Source: Bacteroidales bacterium
GTDB taxonomy: Bacteria > Bacteroidota > Bacteroidia > Bacteroidales > Muribaculaceae
Assembly (NCBI GenBank): GCA_020859845.1
Contig: JAJBVL010000050.1
Span: forward strand, 1 to 64,000
Reading direction: 5' to 3'
DNA length: 64,000 nt
Translations under genes and position numbers: made by a program
Shown: positions 1 to 10,432 of the stretch, one piece after another
Layout of the letters: each line of letters opens with the position of its first letter
Position numbering within the stretch: position 1 is the stretch's first letter
The notes under the pieces: generated by a model
Databases searched by the model: none
Told to the model about the DNA's origin: nothing
Seen by the model: only the letters and a program-made list of their open reading frames with translations

Positions 1-126
1 GGAGTTAAAAAGTGTAAATTTAGATAATTATGTCGTTTTTTATAGGGTGAATAGGTGGTAAGGGGTGATATGAAAAAGCAGAATTAATAATTTTGTGTTT
101 TTCTAATCCACTCAAATCATTATCAC

Positions 127-3100
127 ATGAACGTTAAAGTCTTTTGGTCCTTTCTGATAATGGTCTGTGCCTCTGTGTCGTTCATCACGGGTCAGACCAT
201 CGATGTGAAAGGAATCGTGGTAGACTCCTCCGACAACGAACCCGTAATAGGGGCGTCAGTGCTTGTCAAAGGGACGCATATAGGGACGTCGACCGATCTC
301 GAAGGCCAGTTCTCTTTTACCAACCTCAAGTCCACCGACAAGCTGGTAGTGACCTACGTAGGTATGAAGACGGTAGAAGTGGCCGTAGCGCCCCAGCTAA
401 CAATTAAAATGGAGTCGGTGGCATCACAACTCGATGAGGTGATAGTCACCGCGTTTGGTACGGCTAAGAAGTCGTCGTTTACAGGCTCGGCTGCTGTGAT
501 TGGCAGCGAAAAGATAGAACAGAAGCAGGTGAGCAATGTCATGCAGACGCTGATGGGCGAGGTGGCCGGTCTTGACGTCACCCCCTCGACGGCTCCCGGC
601 GAGAAGTCGTCGATGGTAATCCGTGGCAAGGGCACCATCAATGCAGGCACAGAGCCCCTGGTGGTAGTTGACGGCATGCCTTTCGAGGGCGAGATAAGCA
701 GCATCAATCCCAGCGACGTGGAGAATACACGGTGCTGAAAGATGCTGCCTCGAGTGCGCTCTATGGAGCTCGCGGCGCAAATGGTGTGATTATCATCACC
801 ACCAAGAAAGGTCAGGCAGGCACGTCGGTCATCAACTTTGATGCCAAATGGGGTGCCAACTCTCGCGGCTCGCGCGACTACGACCGTATCACCAGCCCCG
901 GAGCCTACTACGAGCTTTATTATAAGGGCCTATACAATTATTATGTATCCGCGGGCGCTACAGCCACGGAGGCTCATCGCATGGCCAACAAAAACCTGAC
1001 GGCCTCTTCATCATCGGGCGGTCTGGGCTATTGCGTTTACACCGTGCCTGAAAATGAATATCTCATCGGCACCAACGGACGCCTAAACCCCAACGCCACC
1101 CTGGGCAACCGTATCTACCGCAACGGCCAGATCTACACCTTGCTCCCCGACGACTGGACCGACGAGACATATCGCACGGGCCTGCGACAGGAGTACAACC
1201 TCAGCCTCTCGGGCGGCAGCGAGACCACACAGATTTATGCCTCGTTTGGCTACCTGAAGGATGAGGGTATCGTGAAGGCGAGCGACTTTGAGCGCTTCTC
1301 AGGGCGTCTGCGCGCCTCGTATCAAGCCAAGAAATGGCTCTACTTTGGTGCCAATGCAGCCTTCTCTCATACGATCAACAACGCCTCGTTTGACCTCGGT
1401 TATACGGGGTCGACAGCAGTGACTGGCGGCGTATTTTCCGACGCTGCCAATGTGGCCCCCATTTATCCCCTCTACGTGCGCGATGAGAATGGAAATATCC
1501 TCTACGATCGCAACGGCAAGGTGTATGACTGGGGTGATGGCACATACAACACCGATGGCATTATCCGACCCTCGCTCACCAACTCCAATAGTCTAAACTC
1601 GCTTTATCTGGAGCAGTATCGATCGGTGATCAACTCCACGGCCTTTGACGCCTTTGCCGACATCATGATTCCCTTCGGATTCAAGGTGACTATTAAAGGT
1701 GGGGCCAACATCAACGAGAATCGCAACAAGTATACCTTCAACCCATATTACGGCTATAGCTCATCAACGGGGGGCGGCTTGAATGTGGGTAGTTCGCGCG
1801 TGTATGCCGTCAACCTGCAACAACTCCTCAACTGGACCCGCAGTTTCAATGGCCACAACATTTCAGCTATGATAGGCCATGAGAGCTATCGCTATCGCTA
1901 TCAAGACCTTGAGGCCTACAAGACTGGGGCCGTTGACTATTCGTCGATACTCGACCTCAATGGCTATCTCTCATATCCTTCGTCGCCAACCTCCTACACC
2001 GAGGACTACAACACCGAAGGCTACCTGGCACGCGCTCTCTACGACTATCAGGAGCGCTACTTCTTCCAAGGCTCCTTCCGCCGCGACGCTTCTTCGCGCT
2101 TCCACCCCAAGAAGCGCTGGGGCAACTTCTGGTCGCTCGGTGGCGCATGGATTATCAGTCGCGAGGACTTCTTCCACGCCACATGGGTCGACAATCTGAA
2201 GATTAAGGCTTCGTATGGCGAGGTGGGCAACGACAATATCGGCTACTACCGCTACGTCGACACCTACACCATCACCAACGTCAATGGTGAGCCCAGCCTT
2301 ACCCTCAAGAACAAGGGCAACCCCGACATCACTTGGGAGACCATCAGCAACCTCAATGCCGGTGTAGAATTTGACCTATTCCAGTATCGTTTGACTGGTA
2401 ATATAGAGTTCTACAACAAGAAGTCGGCAGATATGCTCCTATGGTTTACGGCTCCATCCACTCTTGGTTATTCGGGCTACTATAAGAATGTGGGCGATAT
2501 GCGCAACACTGGTATCGACGTGACTTTGACTGGTACACCTATCCGCACCAAGGACATCAACTGGAACATCTCCGTCAACTTCAACTACAACCATCAGCGT
2601 GTCACCTATCTGCCCTCCGATAATAAGACTCTTGAGGTAGACGGCCACGGCGGTTATCAGAACGGCGACTACTTTATTGGTGAAGGCCTATCGCTCAACA
2701 CATTCTACATCCCCAAATATGCTGGTGTCAACGAAGAGGGCCTGGGCACCTGGTACGTGACCAACAGCGATGGCTCGGTGACGACAACCACCAACTACTC
2801 CTCGGCTACGAATTATCTCATCGACTGTGCTCAGCCCGTAAAGGGTGGATTTGGCACGACGCTCAACGCCTTCGGCTTTGACCTGTCAGCTCAGTTTGCA
2901 TTTGGCTTGGGAGGCAAGTCGTATGACCTTGAATACAGTATCTTGATGACTGTCCCCACGGGAGCCTATACCGGCTTTGCCATTCATAAGGATATGCTCA
3001 ATGCTTGGAGCGCTGAGAATCCCACCTCCAACATCCCACGCTGGCAGTATGGCGACACGTATACGGGCGTTGACAGCGACCGCTATTTGGTGTCGAGCGA

Positions 3101-3311
3101 CTTCCTGAGCTTCCAAAGCGCACAGCTCGGCTACACCATCCCCACCAAGATCGTGAAGCGCCTGGGCTTGACCAAGCTCCGCGTATATTGCGCTGGCGAG
3201 AATATATATCTTTGGACCAAGCGCAAAGGCTTCGACCCACGCCTCTCGCAAGGCTATGGCGACTATAGCCCCATACGCACCATCTCGGGCGGAATCAACC
3301 TGCAATTCTAA
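127..3311 (+). pseudogene. SusC/RagA-family TonB-linked outer membrane protein, split by a frameshift near 724-732
   Basis: ORF 127-738 carries signal peptide, carboxypeptidase-like and plug domain ending ...INPSDVEN; ORF 732-3311 resumes LKDAASSALYGARGANGVIIITTKKG and runs to a typical C-terminus (GGINLQF). Adding one T restores DVENYTVLKDA. Confidence 0.87.
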
Positions 3312-3338
3312 CCTCACCCTTAATCAGCTTACAGACAA

Positions 3339-5081
3339 ATGAAGACATCATATCTTATAGCGTGGACAGCCTTGGCCTTGGGCCTGGGAATGACAGCCAC
3401 CAGTTGCCAGGACGAGACATTCCCCAGCGACGACTATATGACAAGCGATCAAGTGGAGGCGCAACCCGACGCCATGAAGGGCTTCGTAAACGCTATCACT
3501 GGCCGACTGGGCCAGTCGGGGACGTTTAGCGACAGCTATACGTGGGATATAGGCTATCCTTCGTTTATCATCATGCGCGAGGTGCAAGGCGAGGACTACA
3601 CCGCCTACACCACCTCCTACGACTATTTCTACTACTGGAACGCCAACATGTATCTCGGCGAGTATGTCACTGCACAATACCCTTGGAAATATTTCTATGG
3701 CTGCGTGACGACGACCAACAATGTGCTACGTCTCACACCCACCGACGATACATTACCCTACTTCGGTATAGCTCACTTCTATCGCGCCCTATTCTACTTC
3801 GAGATAGCACGCATGTATGAATACCATCCCACGGGCATCTCCTCCATCGACAGCGAGGCTGAGGCCAATGGCATAGTAGGCTTGACAGCTCCTATCATCA
3901 CAGAGACCACCACGGAGGACGAGGCGCGCAACTGCCCGCGTGCTACGTTCTACGACATGTATCGCTACATCCTCGACGACCTCGACAAGGCCGAGGAGTA
4001 TCTCGAAGGCTACTCACGCGCCACCAAGCGCGAGCCCAACCTCGCTGTGGTCTACGGACAGAAGGCACGCGTGTATCTCGACATGGGATCGCGCTTTGAA
4101 AACTATCCCGAGATGCTTACCACTGTTGCCTCTTCGGGTGTGGACTTGGGTGTAAACTCCGCTCAGGAGGCTTATGCCAAGGCTGCCGACTATGCCGACA
4201 AGGCCATCCTTTATAGCGGCGCCACGCCGTTGACCGAGAGCGAATGGCATTCAGGCTTCAACTCTATGAACGTCAGCTCGTGGATGCTCGCCTTTGGCAT
4301 CAACAAGGAGCTCCTCGACGAAAACTCGTGGAAAAACTTCATCAGCTACGTGTCGTCGGAGACCAATTTTGGCGTGGCCGGTATCGACCTCACCTCGGGC
4401 CGCTACAGCAACGCCTACTCCACCCAGAGGGTCATCTCTAAGGCGCTCTACGACAAGATAAACACCGCCGACTGGCGGCGTCGATCCTGGGTTGATCCCG
4501 CCGACGCGGGTCAGGAGTCGGCCATCTCTAAGTATACCACATCGGTTACCTCTGGCCACTTTGCCCAGATACCCCCCTATGCCAACTTGAAATTTAAACC
4601 CACCTCGGGCGACTATACCAACTATGACGTAGGCGCCGCCATCGATCTCCCACTGATGCGTGTAGAGGAAATGTGGTTTATCAAAGCTGAGGCTTTGGCT
4701 GCCAGCCAAGGCGTGGCTGCTGGGAAGGCGGTGCTTGAGAGCCTCATCAACGGCTATCGCTACTCGGGCTACACTTGCGATGCTGGCTCATTGAGCGAAT
4801 TTCGCAAGGAGATGATGCTCCAGAAGCGCATAGAGTTTTGGGGCGAGGGTATCCTCTGCTGGGACTATCAGCGCCTGCGCCTGTCGATTACCCGCGGCTA
4901 TGAGGGCACCAACTATCCTACGGCCGACTATATGCTCAACACCAAGGAGGGCTATTGCGCGCCGTGGTGGTGCACGTTTATCCTCAAGAGCGAGCTGGGT
5001 CTCAACTCGGCGTTGATAGCCAATCCCGACCCCTCGCTCTGCGATGACGAGTTGCTATGGACCGGAAGCTTTAGTGAATAA
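3339..5081 (+). CDS. SusD/RagB-family nutrient-binding outer membrane lipoprotein
   Basis: Directly follows susC; lipobox TSCQ; SusD-like domains, C-terminal RIEFWGEGILCWDYQRLRL. Confidence 0.93.
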   Translation: MKTSYLIAWTALALGLGMTATSCQDETFPSDDYMTSDQVEAQPDAMKGFVNAITGRLGQSGTFSDSYTWDIGYPSFIIMREVQGEDYTAYTTSYDYFYYWNANMYLGEYVTAQYPWKYFYGCVTTTNNVLRLTPTDDTLPYFGIAHFYRALFYFEIARMYEYHPTGISSIDSEAEANGIVGLTAPIITETTTEDEARNCPRATFYDMYRYILDDLDKAEEYLEGYSRATKREPNLAVVYGQKARVYLDMGSRFENYPEMLTTVASSGVDLGVNSAQEAYAKAADYADKAILYSGATPLTESEWHSGFNSMNVSSWMLAFGINKELLDENSWKNFISYVSSETNFGVAGIDLTSGRYSNAYSTQRVISKALYDKINTADWRRRSWVDPADAGQESAISKYTTSVTSGHFAQIPPYANLKFKPTSGDYTNYDVGAAIDLPLMRVEEMWFIKAEALAASQGVAAGKAVLESLINGYRYSGYTCDAGSLSEFRKEMMLQKRIEFWGEGILCWDYQRLRLSITRGYEGTNYPTADYMLNTKEGYCAPWWCTFILKSELGLNSALIANPDPSLCDDELLWTGSFSE

Positions 5082-5119
5082 TCCTGTCGGAAATAAATAA
5101 AACAGCAATACAAACCAAG

Positions 5120-6103
5120 ATGAAACTTTATCATACCATATATCTTGCAGCCTTTGCGGGCCTCGCGTTGGTGATGACCGGCTGCAACGACGATGACGAC
5201 GACTGGAAACCCGGTCCAGCCTCCGAGTGTGTCAACCAGGTATACTTCACCGTCACCAGCGTGCAGGGAGGGGAGATTGACCCGGGCGACACCACCAGCT
5301 TTGAAGTGACGGCCAGCCGTGAGAGCGCATCGGGAGCTATCTCTGTGCCGCTGACAGTGACCGGCTGCGACTACTTCTCCACGCCTTCCATCCTTGACTT
5401 TGCCGATGGCGAGGCGCAGCTTACGTTCACTGTTGCGTTTACAGGCACCACTGAGGTTGGCGACTATGCTTGTGTGCTCCAGATACCCGAAGGCCAGTAC
5501 TCCAGCCCTTACACCTCGAGAGCTACAGCCATATCGCTCAAACTGTCGGTGATGAAGTGGAATGTAATCTCCGATGAAGTAAAAATCAGCTCTTACTCTT
5601 ATCCTGATTATATCCCCGAATACACCGTGCAGCTGCTGCAGGCCGATGGTCAAGATCTGTATCGTCTGAAAGGCTTCATGAGCAACTATGACCTCACCTT
5701 CGAGGCCGTCTATGGCGACCCCTATTATCCATCCACCATCTCCAAGACCTACGTCTACAATCTTGAGACCGGCAGCTACGACACCGACCCCAACTCGTAT
5801 TACCTATTCCCCACTGGCGGTTCGTCGGGCTTTGACCCCTTTGGCTGGGGTGGCGACTATGCCGACTGTATGGTGTGGGGCTTTGACGAGGAGTCGCTCG
5901 ACAATAGCTATACCCTCTACATCCCCAGCACCTCGGCCTACTATCTTGAGGACGTAGTGTTAATGGTAGGCTACTTCTACTCTTCGACCTACATCAACTT
6001 TGAAGAGCAAGAGGGGCGTATCTACGCAGGATACTCTGTGATGGAAACAGCCACCGACGAGGATATCGCCGACGTCTACGACTATATCATGATTAATTGG
6101 TAA
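5120..6103 (+). CDS. Secreted lipoprotein of the Sus-like locus, possible Calx-beta-like domain
   Basis: Lipobox MTGCN; co-directional with susCD; GDTTSFEVTASRE...LTFTVAF. Confidence 0.7.
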   Translation: MKLYHTIYLAAFAGLALVMTGCNDDDDDWKPGPASECVNQVYFTVTSVQGGEIDPGDTTSFEVTASRESASGAISVPLTVTGCDYFSTPSILDFADGEAQLTFTVAFTGTTEVGDYACVLQIPEGQYSSPYTSRATAISLKLSVMKWNVISDEVKISSYSYPDYIPEYTVQLLQADGQDLYRLKGFMSNYDLTFEAVYGDPYYPSTISKTYVYNLETGSYDTDPNSYYLFPTGGSSGFDPFGWGGDYADCMVWGFDEESLDNSYTLYIPSTSAYYLEDVVLMVGYFYSSTYINFEEQEGRIYAGYSVMETATDEDIADVYDYIMINW

Positions 6104-6126
6104 CCCCCCTTCAATTTTAGCAGAAG

Positions 6127-7848
6127 ATGAATAGATCACTTTATACAAAATGGATAGGGCGTGTGGCTTTGATGGGAGCATTGATGGTTCCCCTGATGAT
6201 GGCTACCACCAGTTGTTCCGACGATGACGATGTGGTGACCAGCGTCATCAACTCGCCATCGGTGACTAATAGCGATATCACCACCACCACGTTGACTTTC
6301 CGCTGGGACAAGGTGACCGACGCTGTGCAGTATGGCTACACACTGCTTGATCCTACGGGCGAGGCTGTCGATGGAGGCACGACGGTGCAGACCGCTGTCA
6401 CCTTTACGGGCCTTATCCCCGCCACCACCTATACCCTCAATGTCGTGGCATATACCAATGTTAACGACCCTGGCAAGACCACTTCGGCTGTGTGCAGCCT
6501 TACTGCCACTACTTTGGCCATTACTACCTTGGCCACACCCCAGCCCACGGCTACGCTCGATGGTTCAGCGCTGACCATCGAGTGGCCAGCCATCGAGGGG
6601 GCAGCCTATTACGCCTATACATATTACACCACCGATGATCCTACCTCCATCACTGAGGGCTCGCTCGAAGAGCCTAAGCTTGCCTTGGAGTATCTTGCCA
6701 TAGGTGAATATGTGTTTACGATCCAAGCCTGCAACGACGAGGAGATATATGCCGCTTCTGAGGTGGCAACAGTCGATGTGGTGCGCAGCCGCCTGCTTCA
6801 ATGGTCGGCCGACGGTCGGTTTACCCTTAGCGATGGCTCCACGATTGCGGCCTCCATATCCAGCTTCGACGACAAGACCTATACCATATATGCTTGGCGC
6901 GGCGTTGAGGGCTACGATATCGAGTTTACGGTCAACGTCAGCACCCTCAAGATTGTCAACGGCAAGGATGGCACATCCGACCCTGCGCTGGTGGCCACAG
7001 GCCTTACTGGCATCGAGGAATGGGCATCGGTCTACACTGCCACTGATGGTTCTATCGCCCACTCCAACTTCTCCGGCACTCAGGAGTATGGCTCTCTGAT
7101 GATGTATGTCAACGGCGCTGAGGAGACCTATACTTGGGGTTCTAAGCCTGCCAACGAGTCGTTTGTCACCACCGGCACCATCCAGCTCGACAATTATGTG
7201 TCGCTCGACTACGTGTGGGATGTGACGATGAGCTACGACGCTGAGACCGGCATCTATACTCTCCACAACTGGCTCGACGACAATGGTGGCGACCTTGAGT
7301 TTACGGTCAATGGCGATGGTACTCTCCATATCCTCTCAGGCGAAGAATACAAGACCATCTACATGCACTATGTAGATAGCGGCTGGGACGACTATTATTA
7401 TCAAGATGACCAGTCCTACTTCGAGGGCGACGCCAATGGTGGCACCTTCTACTTCACCTCCTACTATTATGGCCCCTGGACCTTCACGTGGAGCGAGAGC
7501 CAGCCAGCAGGATGGGAGAAGACGGGCATTATCCAGCTCGACAACTACGTGAGCCTCGACTATATATGGGAAGTGACCATCTCTTATGATCCCTCAACTG
7601 GCGTCTACAGCCTGCTCCATTGGCTCGACGACGACACGGGTGGCGACCTCCAGTTTACGGTCAATGGCGACGGCACCCTCCATTTCCTCTCGGGCGAATA
7701 CTATTCAGAGTCGTATATCCACTATGTGGATAGCGGCTGGGACGATTATTATGGCCAGGATAGCAACTCGTCGTTTGAAGGCGATGCATCGGGCGGTAAG
7801 CTCTACTTTACTTCCTACTACTATGGCACGTGGTCGTTCGCTTGGTAG
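6127..7848 (+). CDS. Lipoprotein with fibronectin-III-like N-terminus and C-terminal tandem repeat domains
   Basis: Lipobox TTSCSDDDD; FN3-like segments; two ~107-aa repeats at the C-terminus. Confidence 0.75.
   Translation: MNRSLYTKWIGRVALMGALMVPLMMATTSCSDDDDVVTSVINSPSVTNSDITTTTLTFRWDKVTDAVQYGYTLLDPTGEAVDGGTTVQTAVTFTGLIPATTYTLNVVAYTNVNDPGKTTSAVCSLTATTLAITTLATPQPTATLDGSALTIEWPAIEGAAYYAYTYYTTDDPTSITEGSLEEPKLALEYLAIGEYVFTIQACNDEEIYAASEVATVDVVRSRLLQWSADGRFTLSDGSTIAASISSFDDKTYTIYAWRGVEGYDIEFTVNVSTLKIVNGKDGTSDPALVATGLTGIEEWASVYTATDGSIAHSNFSGTQEYGSLMMYVNGAEETYTWGSKPANESFVTTGTIQLDNYVSLDYVWDVTMSYDAETGIYTLHNWLDDNGGDLEFTVNGDGTLHILSGEEYKTIYMHYVDSGWDDYYYQDDQSYFEGDANGGTFYFTSYYYGPWTFTWSESQPAGWEKTGIIQLDNYVSLDYIWEVTISYDPSTGVYSLLHWLDDDTGGDLQFTVNGDGTLHFLSGEYYSESYIHYVDSGWDDYYGQDSNSSFEGDASGGKLYFTSYYYGTWSFAW
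7171..7845 (+). repeat. Intragenic tandem domain duplication (7171-7491 and 7522-7845)
   Basis: TGTIQLDNYVSLDYVWDVTMSYD...YYYGPWTFTW versus TGIIQLDNYVSLDYIWEVTISYD...YYYGTWSFAW. Confidence 0.9.
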
Positions 7849-8011
7849 TGTTGACCGTCAGTAGTCACTAAAAATGATTAGAAGGGGGCGGAGGCTCCCT
7901 TCTAAAATACTAAAATTTAGGTATTTTGCAGGTTATGGATTCGTAGTAATTTTGCATTAGAAAAGATTTATACGAATGATAATACCATAACAGGCTATAC
8001 CTTACTCATTT

Positions 8012-8067
8012 GCCCCCAATGTCACTGTCTGCGACAGCCCGTGATATTGGGGGCTTTGGTATTTTTG
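8012..8067 (+). terminator. Probable terminator after the first Sus-like locus
   Basis: GCCCCCAAT ... ATTGGGGGC (9-bp stem) followed by a T-rich run. Confidence 0.5.
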
Positions 8068-8095
8068 GTATTTCCTGAAAAAGTGTTACCTTTGC
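8064..8095 (+). promoter_or_regulatory. Bacteroidales-type promoter for dapF
   Basis: TTTG-N19-TAcctTTG just upstream of the dapF ATG. Confidence 0.5.
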
Positions 8096-8132
8096 GCCCG
8101 TAAAAGTAGAATATTGACACCTGACACGACAT

Positions 8133-8972
8133 ATGAACGAGATTCTGTTCACCAAGATGCATGGCATCAGCAATGACTATGTGTATATCAATTGTCTGAC
8201 CTCTGTGCCCGACAATCTGCCACAGTTGGCCATAGCCATGAGCGACCGCCATACAGGAGTGGGGGGCGATGGCATCATCCTGATACTACCCTCCGATGTG
8301 GCCGACTTTAAGATGAGGATGTTTAACGCCGACGGCTCCGAAGGCAAGATGTGTGGCAACGGTATACGCTGTGTAGGCAAGTATGTCTACGACTACGGCC
8401 TGACCGACAAACGCCTCATCACCGTTGAGACCCTGGCTGGAATAAAGACGCTATCGCTCCACGTGCGCGATGGGCGTGTCCACTCTGCCACCGTGGATAT
8501 GGGCGAGCCTATCATCGACACGGCTGAGGTGCCGGTGCGTTTTCATGCCGACCAGATGGTAAATGAGCTGATAGCCACCTCGCAGGGCGATGTGCGCCTG
8601 ACGGCCATTTCGATGGGCAATCCCCACGGCGTAATCTTTGTCGACGACCTATCGAAGGTCGACGTCCACGGCTTAGGTCGCGAGCTGGAGACCCATCCCA
8701 TGTGGCCCGACCGTGCAAATATAGAGTTTGCCCAGGTGACAGCCCCAGAGGAGATTACGATGCGCGTGTGGGAGCGCGGCTCTGGCGAGACTATGGCTTG
8801 TGGCACAGGAGCGTGCGCCTTGGCTGTGGCTGCCGTGCTGACCGGCCGCACCGGCCGCACAGTGACCATCCATCTCCTCGGCGGTGACCTCAAGATAGAG
8901 TGGGGCGCCGACGGTCATGTGTATATGACCGGCCCGGCAGCCACCGTCTTCGAAGGCCGCTACTTATTATAG
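8133..8972 (+). CDS. dapF: Diaminopimelate epimerase
   Basis: FTKMHGISNDYVYINC, ADGSEGKMCGNGIRC, ERGSGETMACGTGACA motifs. Confidence 0.96.
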   Translation: MNEILFTKMHGISNDYVYINCLTSVPDNLPQLAIAMSDRHTGVGGDGIILILPSDVADFKMRMFNADGSEGKMCGNGIRCVGKYVYDYGLTDKRLITVETLAGIKTLSLHVRDGRVHSATVDMGEPIIDTAEVPVRFHADQMVNELIATSQGDVRLTAISMGNPHGVIFVDDLSKVDVHGLGRELETHPMWPDRANIEFAQVTAPEEITMRVWERGSGETMACGTGACALAVAAVLTGRTGRTVTIHLLGGDLKIEWGADGHVYMTGPAATVFEGRYLL

Positions 8973-9000
8973 CCTATCTAGCCCTTTACCCCTTTAATTT

Positions 9001-9023
9001 GGCCCTTTGAATCCCAAAGGGCC
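9001..9023 (+). promoter_or_regulatory. Intercistronic stem-loop between dapF and dapL
   Basis: GGCCCTTTG-aatcc-CAAAGGGCC, perfect 9-bp stem, no T-tract after it. Confidence 0.6.
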
Positions 9024-9054
9024 AAAGACCTCAAAGAAACCCCAAACAACCCAT

Positions 9055-10281
9055 ATGATAAAGATCAACGACAACTTTACCCGCCTCTCGGCCAGCTACC
9101 TCTTCACCGACATCGCTCGCAAGGTGGCAGCCTTTCAAGAAGCTCACCCCGATGCCAAGGTGATACGCATGGGCATCGGCGACGTCACTCGCCCTATCTG
9201 TCCAGCGGCCATCAACGGCCTGCTGCGCGGCGTGGAGGACGAGGCCCACGAAGAGACCTTCCACGGCTACGGCCCCGAGCAGGGCTACAAATTTCTCTCC
9301 GAACGCATTGCTGCCGTTGACTATGGCGAGCGTGGTATCGACGTGGCCGTCGATGAAATCTTCGTGAGCGACGGCGCCAAGAGCGACACCGGTAACATTG
9401 GCGACATCCTCGCCGTTAACAATAAGGTGGCGGTGACCGACCCCGTGTATCCCGTCTACGTGGATACCAACGTGATGGCCGGGCGTGCTGGCCAGCCCCT
9501 CCCTGGAGGAGGCTGGAGCGATATCGAATATCTGCCATGCACGGCCGCCAACAATTTCGTGCCAGCCCTTCCCACTGGCAATCCCTCTATGATCTATCTC
9601 TGCTATCCCAATAATCCTACAGGCACTACGCTTACCCGCTCGCAGCTTGCACGCTGGGTGGAGTATGCCCGTCAGAATGGTGCTTTGATTCTCTTCGACT
9701 CGGCTTACGAGGCTTACATCAGCGACGCCGATGTGCCCCATTCGATCTATGAGATTCCAGGCGCCAAGGAGGTGGCGATAGAGTTTAGGAGCTTCTCCAA
9801 GACAGCTGGGTTCACTGGCCTGCGGTGCGGCTACACCGTGGTGCCCCGTGAGCTGAAAGGTGTCGACGCAGAAGGCCGCGAGCGCTCGCTCAACGCCCTG
9901 TGGCTTCGCCGTCAGTGCACCAAGTTTAATGGAGCAAGCTATATAGTGCAGCGTGCAGCCGAGGCGCTCTACACCCCAGAGGGTCGCGAGCAAGTCGCCG
10001 CTACCGTTGCCTATTACATGCGCAATGCAGCCCTCCTCCGCGAGGGCCTGGAGAGCGCAGGACTCCAGGTGTGGGGTGGCAAGAATGCCCCATACATCTG
10101 GATTAAGACTCCCGATGGACTGTCGTCGTGGGAATTCTTCGACCGTCTGCTCAACGACTGCCACGTGGTGGGCACTCCCGGTGTGGGCTTTGGCCCCTCG
10201 GGCGAGGGCTACTTCCGCCTGACAGCCTTTGGCAGCTACGACGCCACCCGCGCTGCCGTCGATCGGCTAAAGAGATTCTAG
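9055..10281 (+). CDS. dapL: LL-diaminopimelate aminotransferase
   Basis: [46 protein letters not shown] at 9055 preferred over TTG at 9007. Confidence 0.95.
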   Translation: MIKINDNFTRLSASYLFTDIARKVAAFQEAHPDAKVIRMGIGDVTRPICPAAINGLLRGVEDEAHEETFHGYGPEQGYKFLSERIAAVDYGERGIDVAVDEIFVSDGAKSDTGNIGDILAVNNKVAVTDPVYPVYVDTNVMAGRAGQPLPGGGWSDIEYLPCTAANNFVPALPTGNPSMIYLCYPNNPTGTTLTRSQLARWVEYARQNGALILFDSAYEAYISDADVPHSIYEIPGAKEVAIEFRSFSKTAGFTGLRCGYTVVPRELKGVDAEGRERSLNALWLRRQCTKFNGASYIVQRAAEALYTPEGREQVAATVAYYMRNAALLREGLESAGLQVWGGKNAPYIWIKTPDGLSSWEFFDRLLNDCHVVGTPGVGFGPSGEGYFRLTAFGSYDATRAAVDRLKRF

Positions 10282-10432
10282 AGAGAGTCTCTTTGGGCGC
10301 GCAGCGACATGCGCTCCCACTCAACCAACAACCTAATTACCACCAAAAACCGCCCGAATCGTGAGGCCTAGCGGCCAATCGTTCAGAAAATCACATCAAC
10401 ATTTTTATTAATAAGCATTAATCAACAAGAAA

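Noticed and set aside
7879-7904. TAGAAGGG...CCCTTCTA hairpin as the locus terminator
   Set aside because: Short stem with an A-rich rather than T-rich downstream flank; the 8012-8067 hairpin is the better candidate.
9031-10164. 377-aa minus-strand ORF opposite dapL
   Set aside because: Shadow ORF antisense to a clearly conserved gene; translation is low-complexity-like with no recognisable domain.
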